NCBI GenBank assembly: GCA_036898135.1
Contig: CM072514.1
Coordinates: 84,125,122-84,189,121 of the forward strand
Direction of reading: 5' to 3'
DNA: 64,000 nucleotides
Origin: Oncomelania hupensis
Lineage: Eukaryota; Mollusca; Gastropoda; Littorinimorpha; Pomatiopsidae
Program-made: the position numbers and the translations under genes
The notes under the pieces: generated by a model
Told to the model about the DNA's origin: nothing
Databases searched by the model: none
What the model saw: only the letters and a program-made list of their open reading frames with translations
Part shown: positions 22,260-32,403 of the stretch, piece by piece
How the letters are laid out: the number at the start of each line of letters is the position of its first letter
Position numbering within the stretch: the first letter of the stretch is position 1

Positions 22260-22272
22260 AGGCGTATATGGG
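22260..22272 (-). repeat. piggyBac right terminal inverted repeat
   Basis: Reads CCCATATACGCCT on the minus strand, adjoining the right TTAA. It continues into CTAGAGGGTA, a word repeated in the subterminal repeats. Confidence 0.85.
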
Positions 22273-22296
22273 TTAATAATAACAATAATAATAATA

Positions 22297-22717
22297 ATTT
22301 GGAAAAACATGACCATCAGTCTACACTCCAAGGTAAGGCCGATGTGCTCCCTTGTCATCTCCATCTTCTTATACTCTTGTAAAACTTGGACCATCACAGC
22401 AGATCTGAAATTAAGAATACAAATCATGGATATGAGGTGCTACAGAAGACTTCTGGGCATTTCTTATACCCAGCACACTAATGATGAAGTCCGACAGACC
22501 ATCAAACAAGCCATTGGACAACACGATCACATGCTCACAGGGGTAAAGAAACGGAAACTCCGATGGAATGGCCACGTCACGAGGGCATCAGGTCTTGCAA
22601 AAACCGTCCTACAAGGCACGGTGCAAGGAGGCAGAAGAAGAGGGAGACCGAAAAAGAGGTGGGAGGACAACATTCGAGAATGGATTGGGTTGCTAAGGAT
22701 ATAGAAATATGGAGTAC
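22297..22717 (+). mobile_element. RTE-like LINE copy, right half
   Basis: Continues the copy interrupted at 14383: T-I-S-L-H-S-K-V-R, M-R-C-Y-R-R-L-L-G-I-S-Y, K-R-K-L-R-W-N-G-H-V-T-R, G-G-R-R-R-G-R-P-K-K-R-W-E-D-N-I-R-E-W. About 25 codons are missing at the junction and a short internal deletion sits near 22690. It stops before the family's (GGATA)n tail. Confidence 0.88.
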
Positions 22718-22943
22718 TTCGTCGTTGGTGATGTGTTGGGTATAGAAAATGCCCAGAAGTCTTCTGTAGCACCTCATCTCCATGCTTTGTATTCTTCGTT
22801 GTAGATCTGCTGTGAGGGTCCATGCTTCGCAAGCGTATAGGAAGATGGAGATGACAAGGGAGCGCAACAGTCTTACTTTGGAATGTAGACTGATGGTCCT
22901 GTCTTTTCAAATGGGCTTCAACCTTGTCAGGGCAGCAGTAGAT
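22718..22943 (-). mobile_element. RTE-like LINE fragment, inverted against its neighbour
   Basis: The minus strand encodes the same segment as 22310-22500 (A-C-E-A-W-T-L-T-A-D-L-Q-R-R-I-Q to I-S-Y-T-Q-H). With 22297-22717 it forms an inverted pair with arms of about 190 bp. Confidence 0.88.
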
Positions 22944-23300
22944 TTCATTCACAACAATGATAATAGATTTTTGGCGGGAGTCTAATCTTACAATGATCGT
23001 TCCTCGTATCATTCGCACTCACATTAATCTGCTAGTCAGTCATACATGTACGTGCCAACGACAAAACAAATAGACCTGATCACTACCATGCAACATACAA
23101 AATAAGAGAGACAGAGACAGGGACAGAGAGAGACAGAGAGGGAGATTTGGGGGTTTGGCTCTGGTGGTCGCTGCACCCCTTATGAGGACACCTTACGTGC
23201 AGGCTTGGTACGGTCACTGAATCTAGCCTTTTGGTGTAGTAGTGACAATGACTTAATTACTCAAGTTAACCTTTATATTATCAATGTCTATATAACATAT
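22944..23300. other. No gene recognised
   Basis: Includes a purine-rich GAGACAGAGA stretch (23105-23145). Nothing else recognised. Confidence 0.5.
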
Positions 23301-23860
23301 TAGTGCCTTTTGAACTGCCACTTCAATAGTACATTTATGTGGGTGAAAAATTTCTTTCATTAACCCCCCAAAAAGTGTCTATAATGAAATTGTGTCTTTT
23401 GTATAACACTCCGTAGGTAGGTTTCGTATTTACAAAATTACAAAATAAAGTGGTTTATAAAAAAATATATCTGTTTCTTTCTCATACCAATCATGAATGT
23501 CATTGTGTGAAATAACTGCAGTGTCGTTTGAATTGCCACTTCAGTAGTACATTTATGTGGGTGAACATTTCTTTCTTGAACAAGAAAAAAGTGTCTATAA
23601 TGAAATTGTGTCTTTTGTGTGACACTCCATGGGTAGGTTTCGTATTTACGAAATTACGAACTAAAGTGGTTAAAAAAAATCTAACTGTTTCTTTCTCATA
23701 ACAATGTCATTGTGTGGCATAACTGCAGTGTCGTTTTGAAGTGCGACTTTAATAGTACATCTCTTTGTTAAAACAAAACGCGTCTTTATGACTTTATGTC
23801 TTTTGTACAGCACTCCGATTTTAGGCTTTGTATATTTACGCACTTTGCAAAATAAGTGTG
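23301..23860. repeat. ~210 bp tandem repeat, three copies
   Basis: Copies start near 23301, 23519 and 23726 with (C/T)AGTGYCKTTTGAANTGCC. They share AGTACATTTATGTGGGTGAA, GTGTCTATAATGAAATTGTG and ACACTCCxxxGGTAGGTTTCG. The third copy is more diverged and runs into a TGTGTTGTG tract. Confidence 0.85.
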
Positions 23861-24278
23861 TGTGTGTTGTGTGTGTTGTATTTGTGTGTGTGTTGTGTTT
23901 GTGTGTGGGTCAATTTGAAATATAAACCTGTTTCTTTGTTGTGCACGTCTTTCAGTGGCTAAACAAACCTTTATAAAAACAATTGTCTAATAATAAGCTG
24001 TGTCTTCAGTTTATTAAAAAAATTAAGGTGTACGTACAGTGACTTGATAAAATGCTCCTGTTTGATAAACCAGGCGATGATACGGTCGTAAACAAAATAT
24101 ACTAACCAATTTGCTAACGTCATTTAACGGCAGCAAACTGCCCAAGCACGTGCGTGTGAATCAATAAAAGATTGTCAGTGCCTAGATAACGTGCTACTGT
24201 CAAGCTCAGGCAATATGGACTCAGCAATTAAGTGAACAAAAAATAATCTATAGGAATAAAACTTTTACATCTGTATCA
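23861..24278. other. TG-rich tract then no recognised feature
   Basis: TGTGTGTGTTGTG repeats up to about 23915, then AT-rich sequence without recognisable genes. Confidence 0.5.
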
Positions 24279-25390
24279 TGTGTTCGTAGACTTCAAGAAA
24301 GCGTTTGACCGAGTCTGGCATGCAACTATATGTGGACAACCATTAAAGTGTACAACATCAGACCTAACATTATTGAAATCATCAAAAGCCTGAATGACAA
24401 GGCTACCCGTGCAGTCCTCCACAACAGCGCCATCGGGAAATGGTTCAGATCAACAATCGGTGTGTATCAAGGATGCCTACTCTCTCCAACACTCTTCAAC
24501 ATCTCCCTAGAGCGCATCTATACATCTATATGATGCCCTTGAAGATCACGAAGGCACAGTCAGCATAGGGGGTAGATCAATCTCCAACCTCTGTTTTGCA
24601 GATGCCATTGATGGATTGGCTGAAGAGGAACAAGAACTTGAACAGCTGGTACAGAGGCTTGACACCAACTACAGAACCTATGTAATGGAAATAAGTGCTG
24701 AGAAGACCAAAATGATGACCAACAACACCAATGGCATCAACACGGACATCAAAGTCCAAGGCCAATCCCTCAACACAGTGCATAGCTTCAAATATTTATG
24801 AGCCATTGTATTAGACAATGGGTCCCGACAGGAAGTCCTCTCCAAGATAGCATAAACAACTGCTGCCCTGGCAAGGTTGAAGCCCATTTGGAAAGACAGG
24901 ACCATCAGTCTACATTCCAAGGTAAAGCTGCTGCGCTCCCTTGTCATCCCCATCTTCCTATACGCTTGCGAAATATGGACCATCACAGCAGATCTCCAAC
25001 GAAGAATACAAAGCATGGAGATGAGGTGCTACAGAAGACTTCTGGGCATTTCCTATACTCAGCACATCACCAACAACGAAGTCCAACAGACCATCACACA
25101 TGCCATTGGACAACACGATGTCATGCTCACAGTGGTGAAGAAACGGAAACTCCGATAGTACGTCACCAGATCAACAGGCCTTGCAAAGACCATCATGCAA
25201 GGCACGGTGCAAAAAGGCAGAAGAAGAAGGATACAGAAAAAGAGGTGGGAGGACAACATTCGAGAATGAACTGTCTTGACATCAAGCGAAGCCATGAGGG
25301 TTGCTGAGGACAGAGAAATATGAAGTACACTGGTTAAACGATCATCTGTGGTGCCCCAACGAAATTCGAGTTACGGGATAGGATAGGATA
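24279..25390 (+). mobile_element. RTE-like LINE, longest copy in the window (1.1 kb, 5'-truncated)
   Basis: Starts at the F-V-D-F-K-K-A-F-D-R-V-W block of the reverse transcriptase and runs through L-L-S-P-T-L-F-N, the catalytic region (here F-A-D-A-I-D, so the second Asp of the ADD box is lost), M-E-I-S-A-E-K-T-K, the thumb, and the C-terminal Arg-rich G-R-R-R block. It ends GAGTTACGGGATAGGATAGG in a (GGATA)n tail. Several frame shifts and stops show that it is dead. Confidence 0.92.
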
Positions 25391-25910
25391 AGAAAACTTT
25401 TACCAAAACAAGTAATGAAAGCCCGACCAATAGTTACATTGTAAGACTCCGTAGGTTTAATAATGATGTAAATTCAAAAATATATAGGCATTAAAGAAAA
25501 GTAATGAAAAGCCTAACAGTAATCAAAAGATTCCATAGCAATAAAAGAAAGTGATTACTCTTATATAGCGCACTTATAAGCTCAGAGAGCTTCTCAAAGC
25601 GCTGACCACTACTATCCAGAAATTACAAAATAGCTTGCTGATGTCAGGATTCGAACCCACGTCTCCCGAGACGCGCGTACACCAGTCGAACGCTCTGACG
25701 ACTGAGCTATCCCTGCCGCCTATATAGAAAGACATGATTATGAAATGAAAAGAAGTAATGCAAAGCATGCCCAATAATAACTGTGAAAAAACTACGGCAA
25801 TATTCACGTTTATGTGTATTAAAGGAAACTTACAGTAACAAATAGAAGTAATGAAAAGGCATAACAATCATCAAAAGAATTCACTAGTATTCGTTTAACA
25901 GGAAGAAATT
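25391..25910. repeat. Diverged AAGTAATGAAAAG-type repeat, split by a SINE
   Basis: AAGTAATGAAARSC(C/A)TAAC(A)...ATCAAAAGATTC recurs near 25409, 25500, 25755 and 25848. A minus-strand SINE (25550-25720) interrupts the array. Confidence 0.45.
25550..25720 (-). mobile_element. tRNA-derived SINE, third type (minus strand)
   Basis: Read on the minus strand it starts GGCGGCAGGGATAGCTCAGT (A box TAGCTCAGTCG). A B box GGTTCGAATCC follows, then a body ending AGTGCGCTATATAAGAG. A tRNA-like head plus an unrelated tail makes it a SINE rather than a tRNA gene. Confidence 0.75.
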
Positions 25911-26311
25911 ATAATATTAATAATTTTACCAAAAGACAGCACTGAATTTGTTTGATGATCTATCATAAAATAAATTTTCTGGTTCTCGAGTTAAAAAAAA
26001 AGAAAAAAAAAAACTAAAGTATACAATTTAAACACAAAAAAAAAGAAAAAAAAGGGACTACATTTCGACATATTACACTATGTAACAAATTTTTACTTTT
26101 GTTCTGTTCCTGGGTTGAAAGTGTGTTTTCCTAACCCGTTAGGTCTAGAACAGAAAGGAAATCGCTGTTATTCCAGAAAAACTTTGCTTCTGTGACCGGG
26201 ACAATGAAATTTGGAAAATCGCGTGTGTTCGAGAAAATTATCGATTTGCTTTCAATGCCGAGCTTCCTCCCTGAACTGCTAGAGCTGTCCACATGTTTCT
26301 ACAATTCTCCT
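25911..26311. other. No gene; A-rich tracts
   Basis: Two poly(A)-rich stretches (25993-26055), then unremarkable sequence up to the GAA/TTC array. Confidence 0.5.
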
Positions 26312-26389
26312 GAACACTCTAGAACGTTCAAGAAACTTCCAGAACTTTCGAGAAACTCTCAGAACTTTCTAGAACGTTCTTGAACGTTC
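26312..26389. promoter_or_regulatory. Heat-shock-element-like array of alternating GAA/TTC pentamers
   Basis: GAA occurs at 26312, 26322, 26332, 26342, 26352, 26362, 26372 and 26382. TTC occurs at 26327, 26337, 26347, 26367, 26377 and 26387. The two imperfect slots are CTC at 26317 and TCT at 26357. That is 14 of 16 pentamers in strict 5 bp alternation, the nGAAnnTTCn grammar of heat-shock factor trimers. It could instead be a 10 bp tandem repeat that mimics such sites. Confidence 0.6.
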
Positions 26390-26390
26390 C

Positions 26391-26600
26391 AAAAGTAGCT
26401 GTACAAGTATCAAAACACACGACTACTGTGTCCTTGGGTGTCTGGCCCTGGAGCCTGACTTCTCCACGGTTAGGATTGCCTGCCGCGACATGCACCTGAA
26501 CTCCATGGCCGACCTGGTAGCCTACTCCTTGTCGACTAACTTTGGACTGCTGTTCATGACCGCGGTGTGCACCTACCGCTCACGAGTGTCTGTACACCTT
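26391..26600 (+). pseudogene. Probable class C GPCR (mGluR-like) exon or exon remnant
   Basis: A frame open from just after the GAA/TTC array to a TAG at 26601. It encodes a stretch with a Cys (I-A-C-R, as in the second extracellular loop), then a hydrophobic segment L-V-A-Y-S-L-S-T-N-F-G-L-L-F-M-T-A-V that resembles transmembrane helix 5 of class C receptors, and C-T-Y-R-S-R at the cytosolic end. In this family that position is followed by a P-x-x-F-N-E loop, which is absent here. A weak donor candidate is CGA|GTGTCT at 26583-26591. No neighbouring receptor exons are visible, so it may be a true exon of a long gene or a stranded pseudo-exon. Family assignment is by eye from about 55 residues. 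Confidence 0.42.
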
Positions 26601-26639
26601 TAGACCCAACCGCCTGGCCGGTTCTCTCCCCGGAACTCG

Positions 26640-27180
26640 TCTTGGGTTCCTTTGTCTTACAACTACTAATGATGACTATCCCCACTCAGTTACCTGTTTG
26701 TAACTTATTCCCCCACCTGGCCCATGGGCCTTGGGTTCGACTCTACCTTCTCGGGTCATGGGTATGCTCTACTAAAGTGACATGTTCCCACTCAGCTACT
26801 ACTACACGGATTGTACCCTCAGATGACCCATTGGGTCCTGGGTATTACTACCAGGTACTGACTTATACCACTCAGCTACCTTGCTCTCATACTACTCTCA
26901 TACTCGACCCAATGGGTCCTGGGTATCCGTTTCCATGACTGACCACCCCCCTCACATGACTCATGCCTTCAGTTGATCCTTGTGTCCTGGGTATTAGATA
27001 CCACTACTAACATTTCCCACCACATGACTTATACCTCAGTTGATCCCTTGGATCCTGGGTATTCGTTTTCATGATCGACATCCCATACCACATGGCTCAT
27101 ACCTTCAGTCGACCCCTGTGTCCTGGGTATCCGTTTTCTTGATTGACTTTCCCTACCTCACGATCTGTACCTTTTTTTTC
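26640..27180. repeat. ~70-90 bp degenerate tandem repeat (GGGTCCTGGGTATCCG core)
   Basis: About seven units share TTGGGTCCTGGGTATxCGTTTTC, a variable GACTGACxxCCC segment, and CTCAxATGACTCATACCTTCAGTTGA. The best-kept copies lie at 26830-27140. Confidence 0.75.
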
Positions 27181-27960
27181 CTTCCTTGTTTTATGGGCCC
27201 ATCCTTGATTGTTTATAGCTTTTACCCGGCCCTCCTCGACTTTTAATATGGTCCTGAAGGATTTTTATCTAATTAGGTACGTTCTCCTTCCCCCACCCTC
27301 CTGGTCACTGCTAGGCCCTCCACCCTTCCCCCTCTGTGCTTGCCATCCCTTGGCCTTGGCGGCCTCCCTGGCACCCCGGTCCTACCCCTGCCGCCGTTCG
27401 TTCGTACTCCTTCCCCTCATGCCTGCCATCGATCCATCTCCGTTTTCTTCCGGACGTCGTAGCAGCGTCCCGCGCTCCCTCTTCATATGACCTCTTACTG
27501 CAGCACGACCCCTTATATCAATGGACATCATAATATCAAAGTCTCCTATACGCATACTGTGTTGGGGACTATAAATTTATAAACTGACCTGAGAGATTCA
27601 CAGTACAATCGTCAATCTAGAAAATCTACACATTTCTGAACCTTGTTGAGTGGTTTCCGACTGTGTTTGTCTATTCCTTGTGCAATATTTGTTTTTACCT
27701 GATCATAATGACGAAAATGAAAAAAATCGTTCAATTTTCACCAAAAAACGAGTTTTCTTCGTGCTGTTGTCGTGTAAGCAAAGTTTGTGCTTAATGAAGT
27801 CATTTTTTCACGTACTTTAGACATAAGCAATTGAAATATAACACTTAGAAGCCAGGAACAAAAATTGTGTAACATAGTGTTATCTTTCCAAGACTTGTGA
27901 CAAAATAAAGCAAGTATGCGACGTGAGTTTTGTGGAGAGAGAAAAAAAGATTTTTTACAA
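27181..27960. other. No gene recognised; C/T-rich then A/T-rich
   Basis: 27280-27480 is C/T-rich with no family resemblance in its frames; 27580-27960 is AT-rich. Confidence 0.5.
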
Positions 27961-28082
27961 ACTTACTTCTCTGTTCTTCTTTTAATTAATGACTAACTGG
28001 TCTAGATCTCTTGACACCATTTTTTAAAATTTACTTCTCTGTTTTTCTTTTAATGACTAATTGGTCTAGATCTCTCGACATC
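27961..28082. repeat. Tandem duplication, ~60 bp
   Basis: ACTTCTCTGTTCTTCTTTTAATTAATGACTAACTGGTCTAGATCTC occurs twice in a row with a few changes (second copy from about 28030). Confidence 0.8.
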
Positions 28083-28134
28083 AGGACACAGAGAATTCAC
28101 ATACATTGGGTTCGCAGTAAGGATGTTTGTTATT

Positions 28135-28283
28135 CTGAACCAGTTCCCGATGGCGCTGTTGTGGAGGACTGCCATCATGATTGCTGAGGACAGAGAAAGA
28201 TGGAGTACGTTGGTTAAACGATCACCTGTGGTGCCCCAACGACTTTCGAGTTACGGGACAGGATAGGATAGGAACGGATAGGG
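28135..28283 (+). mobile_element. RTE-like LINE 3' end with inverted 5' segment
   Basis: 28171-28283 is the plus-strand 3' end of the RTE family, ending GAGTTACGGGACAGGATAGG. Joined to it, 28135-28172 is a minus-strand piece from far upstream in the element (reverse complement of 24412-24448). A 5' inversion of this kind is the expected product of twin priming. Confidence 0.8.
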
Positions 28284-28371
28284 ACCAAAAAATGGACTAG
28301 ATTCACTTTGCCATCGGAGGGCAGAATTTACTTGCTAATCATGCAAGTAGGATTACTTTGAAAGGTATTCA

Positions 28372-28462
28372 CACACAAACACAAATATACACACACGCAC
28401 GCACATATACATACATACATACATACATACATACATACATACATACATACACACACACAAAC
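28372..28462. repeat. (CA)n/(CATA)n microsatellite
   Basis: Mixed ACACAC and ACATACAT units. Confidence 0.9.
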
Positions 28463-29173
28463 ACATTTATTTGAAAATTTCTGGGAGATACTAGACTATA
28501 ATCCCTTTTTTCAAAGTGTTTTGAAAGGAGAATTTGTGTCGAGATGGAATGGAAAGGAGGAGTGAGAGAGGGCGAATGGCTTTGGAATTTAGTTTTCTTT
28601 TTTCTCTGGAACAAGATTTACAAAGAAACCAATCAAGAGGAAAAGGAGTGTTTCACGGCGGGTAACTTCATTGAACAACGAGACTAAGCCAATTAGAACT
28701 TGTTACTTCCCCTTAAAGAAAAGAACATTGTTCGTTAACTCACCCTCACTCCCCGAAACTCCCACCCCCTTAAGAAAATGCGTGTTTAGCATGCAAGACT
28801 CTAGTCTAAACCAGTAACTTGAAACTTTACCTTAAAGGGCCGCAAGACATTACATGTCAGCGTCACAGATCCTTTTCAAATTCAGTGAGCGTTGTCCCAC
28901 TAGGCACTAAGAAATGAGGTTACGTTTTAAAAATAAAATCAAATAATAATAATAATATTAAAAAAAAAACAGTCTCTCTCAAAAGTACAATTTTTTTTAA
29001 TGAATCAATACGTTCATTTATTTAAATGCCTATTAATAGCATCACAGCTGAGTTTTAAAAACACCACCACTGCGACCACAGTGTATAGCAGTGGCAGGTT
29101 TACACAACAAAAGGAAGTGACGTATACAAGTCTATGTTTGTGCAACGACTGCCCATTACACCCTCTTGTAACG
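28463..29173. other. No gene recognised
   Basis: AT-rich; small (AAT)n and poly(A) tracts near 28940-28970. Confidence 0.5.
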
Positions 29174-30050
29174 CCTATCCTATCCTATCCTATCCTTTCC
29201 TATCCCATAACTCGGAGGTCGTAGGGGATGTTGTTGTTGTTGTTGTTTGTAGATTATAGTCACACGACACTTTCGCATATAGGTGACTACTGGACCGATT
29301 TATACTGACACCAGCGGGCCAGTTGTTGGTAAAGGGGAAAATAATATGATCACACGTTGACCAATCCGGGATTCGAACCAGCGACCTTTCGGTTACTAGC
29401 AAGACGCTCTTACCAACTGAGCTACCCGGCCCCTCTGAGGTCGTAGGGGCACCACAGATGATCGTTTAACCAGCGTACTCCATCTTTCCCTGTCCTCAGC
29501 AACCCTGATTGTTTCGCTCAGTGTCAAACCAGTCCATTCTCGAATGTTGTCCTCCCACCTCTTTGTCGGTCTCCCTCTTCTTCTACCTCCTTGCGCTGTG
29601 CCTTGCAGGATGCTCTTTGCAAGACCTGATGACCTGGTGACGTGGCCGTACCATCGGAGTTTACTTTTTTTCACCACTGTGAGCAGGTCATCGTGTTGTC
29701 CAATGGCTTGTGTAATGGTCTGTCGGACTTCGTCGTTGGTGATGTGCTGAGTATAGGAAATGCCTAGAAGTCTTCTGTAGCACCTCATCTCCATGCTTTG
29801 TATTCTTCGTTGGAGATCTGCTGTGAGGGTCCATGTTTCGCAAGCGTATAGGAAGATGGAGATGACAAGGGAGCGCAGCAGCCTTACCTTGGAATGTAGA
29901 CTGATGGCCCTGTCTTTCCAAATGGGCTTCAACCTCGTCAGGGCAGCAGATGTTTGTGCGATCCTGGGGAGGACTTCCTGTCGTGACCCATTGCCTGATA
30001 CAATGGCTCCTAAATATTTGAAGCTATGCACTGTGTTGAGGGATTGGCCA
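29174..30050 (-). mobile_element. RTE-like LINE copy, young, minus strand, carrying a SINE
   Basis: The tail (CCTAT)n lies at 29174-29206. The minus strand is open for about 200 codons from the Q-S-L-N-T-V-H-S-F-K-Y-L-G-A-I-V motif to S-S-V-V-P-L-R-P, without stops. A SINE (29228-29436) interrupts it just before the tail, with a 13 bp duplication of RTE sequence. The copy is 5'-truncated at about 30050. The intact frame marks it as one of the youngest members here. Confidence 0.93.
29228..29436 (-). mobile_element. tRNA-derived SINE, family 1, inserted in the RTE copy
   Basis: The minus strand begins GGGGCCGGGTAGCTCAGTTG (A box), with B box GGTTCGAATCC. A body with GGCCCGCTGGTGTCAGTATAAATCG follows, and the end is TATAATCTACAAACAACAAC. 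It is flanked by GAGGTCGTAGGGG at 29215-29227 and 29437-29449. Nearly identical copies lie at 40728 and 50219; older ones at 39507 and 49206. Confidence 0.92.
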
Positions 30051-31208
30051 CAACAACGCAATTTTCCAAATCAGAAAACAAAGAAACAAACGTCCTTGAC
30101 ATCTCGACCCCTTACGGTTGGCCTGTAAACCTCTTTTACCTGCCAACATCTGAATCCACTGAAGGTGTTTTCTCCAAAAGCCAAGTTCTGTCTACTTTCA
30201 TCAACTAAGCCGTTTTAGCGACTCGCAACCTTTTCAAGGTACCAATTTTATTCCTCGACCCCTTAAAGAAAAGGTGCATTTTAGTCTTAAAAGAGGAATG
30301 AATATATACCACTTCTTCTTGGTTTGAGCAGCCACAATCAATACATAGATTTATTTGCTGCCATATTTGCTTCCTGTGAGGACAATTTTACAATTAGGCT
30401 CATTTTATCCGTCAAAACAGATATTTAAAATATGTATGCCTTTGCAAGGTTAGCTAGTCGTTGTTTATAGGGTCCAGCGGACTGCAAAAAGCCGAATCAG
30501 GACCACAGCTTGGTTGAAAGAGGACTTACCCCGATCCGTATAAAAGATCTGCTGAAACAACCCTAATGGTAACAATAAAGGCACTCCACCAGCCGGTCCC
30601 TTTACAATAAAGGTATCGCATGCAGGGAACGCGGAGGCTGTACTCTAATCTATCGAACCCCCGTTTACAAAAACAAAATAGAATATAAACATCATTAAAG
30701 AAATAGTAACAAAACACATAATATAAACTGCCTGCATTGTTCAATAATAATGCCATAGAAAGCCCTATAGTGACCGTTTGGCAGAAAGCGTCCAATATCC
30801 CCAAGCTGACCCAACAGACCCCATACACAAATGAGGAGTTTTGGGAGAGTTTTCAAGAAAAAAAAGGTAGGTGACTGACCTCGCGGAGAAGATTGTAGAT
30901 TGATAGAACAGAGTAGGCATGAGAAAGAACAAAGGAGAAAGACAGCAACAGTGGGAATTTAAAGCACTAAATTTCCTCAAAGTGGGGATATATTAAGTAC
31001 ACAGAAACGCCCGGCACCCCCGCGGTAATACAAGGCAGAAAGAATGAACATTGGTTTAACATCTACACCCACCGCCGTTGGCGATTCGGCAGAAGGGAGT
31101 AACCATCCTACCCAGAAAAGAAGAGGCTAAGGAACGAAAATCAACACTGAACCACCAGAGCAATCATACTGCTAAAGGTAGAGAGTGAAAAACGGCAACT
31201 TTTGTCTT
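30051..31208. other. No gene; possible Nimb-type LINE 3' scrap
   Basis: At 30464-30520, GGGTCCAGCGGACT followed by GCCGAATCAGGACCA resembles the 3' UTR of the Nimb-like LINE (5700-5740), in the same orientation. The rest holds no recognisable gene. Confidence 0.4.
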
Positions 31209-31281
31209 GTCCAACATGGGATTCGTACTTTTGTTATCGGTGCGCCAGGCTAACGCTCTTACCTCTAAGCTATAACAGTGG
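31209..31281 (-). mobile_element. tRNA-like sequence (SINE head or tRNA relic)
   Basis: On the minus strand, TATAGCTTAGAGGTAAGAGCG resembles an A box with D arm, and GTACGAATCCC resembles a B box with one change. A tRNA-derived retroposon head is likelier than a gene because the acceptor stem does not pair. Confidence 0.5.
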
Positions 31282-31289
31282 GTCATGGT

Positions 31290-31656
31290 TTGAACAAATG
31301 TTTTATTGAAAGAAAGCACGTAATTACAAACAAGGATTTACAGGACAGGCAACAAGCGAGCTTGTGTAAGCCCACCCTGTAAAAATAAAATTCTACATCA
31401 TAATTAAGTGATAGGCAAGTAATAATTACACATACATGAAGAAGAACACAACAATAAAAAATAATACAAAAATGTAAAAAAATAATAAAGTTTAGTTTAT
31501 AATTAAATGGAATATGTAGAATAACAAATAACAATTAATTACAACTGAGTGAAAGAAAAAAGATACAAATAAAACGAGCAATCAAATAATTAGATGGAAA
31601 TCAAATGCGTACATAAATAAGTAATGGACATTTTAAAACAAATAATTCAAGAAGAA

Positions 31657-31740
<84 letters not shown>

Positions 31741-31829
31741 ACATCTGGACGCTTGTGCGATGAAGCGGAGATTTTCACTCAACGAAAACGCTTTGTTTGA
31801 TAAACTCTTGAGCGGTGCTGAAGAGATTG
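31290..31829. other. AT-rich spacer with (GA)n at 31661-31738
   Basis: No coding sequence recognised. The GA tract has about 39 units. Confidence 0.6.
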
Positions 31830-32256
31830 GGAGGCACGGTGGCCTAATGGTATAGCTTTGATTTACGGATCTGGAGGTCCCGGGTTCGAGCCCAGGCCGG
31901 GGCATTGTGTTGTGTCCTTGGGAAAGACACTTTACTACCTTTTCCTACTCCTTCGGATGAGAGAATAAACCGAGCTCTAGGCTGTTTCGCATTTATTCCA
32001 TCATAACGGACTCTAAAGATCCTAGACGGGTGAGTGCCGGGGACAAGAACACACCCAGCATGCATGCATTATGCACCTAGGTCCTTTTCCCCCATCCCTG
32101 GATGCCCAGGATTGTGCTCAGTTGTCTGTAGCGTTATTGCAATGCACCCAAAGGCTGCAAGTTGGCGCCTCGGGCGGCTTGAGTTAGATCCTGTATTGGC
32201 CAGCGCCTTGAGTCGCCAAGTACGGCAAAATATGTGCGCTATAAAAATAAATACAG
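31830..32256 (+). mobile_element. tRNA-derived SINE, family 2, full length
   Basis: The head is GGCACGGTGGCCTAATGGTA with a B box GGGTTCGAGCCC. The body is long and well conserved: GGGAAAGACACTTTACT, TCCTACTCCTTCGGATGAGA, CATCATAACGGACT, GACGGGTGAGTGCCGG, GGCGCCTCGGGCGGCTTGAG. The end is GCGCTATAAAAATAAATAC. Other copies lie at 42119 (+), 47706 (-) and 60064 (+), with a scrap at 57036 (-). Confidence 0.9.
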
Positions 32257-32403
32257 TAAGTTATTGAACGTTATTTGTTCTTGCCTGAAGGTAGCGACAG
32301 CAGCCACTCTGATGTTAGAATAGAGGGGACAGTGAAATGTTCGACATAAATTCTGAAAGCCACATGAGCACGAGTGGTTGTAAATGCCGAGTGAACAGAC
32401 CGT

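Larger units (their letters stand above)
14537..22272 (-). mobile_element. piggyBac transposon, complete, with nested Gypsy element
   Basis: Both ends show TTAA (14533-14536 and 22273-22276), the obligatory piggyBac target. Inside are matching inverted termini: CCCATATATGCCT on the left and CCCATATACGCCT on the right, read inward (12 of 13 positions). Subterminal inverted repeats of about 33 bp lie at 14679-14710 and 21865-21897. The length is 7736 bp; removing the nested Gypsy with its duplication (4792 bp) leaves 2944 bp, normal for a piggyBac. The single gene inside encodes a transposase whose exons are all open, so the element could be autonomous. Confidence 0.93.

Noticed and set aside
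14537..22272. Two separate piggyBac fragments instead of one element
   Set aside because: Matching inverted ends, two TTAA sites, compatible exon phases and a perfect Gypsy duplication all support one interrupted element.
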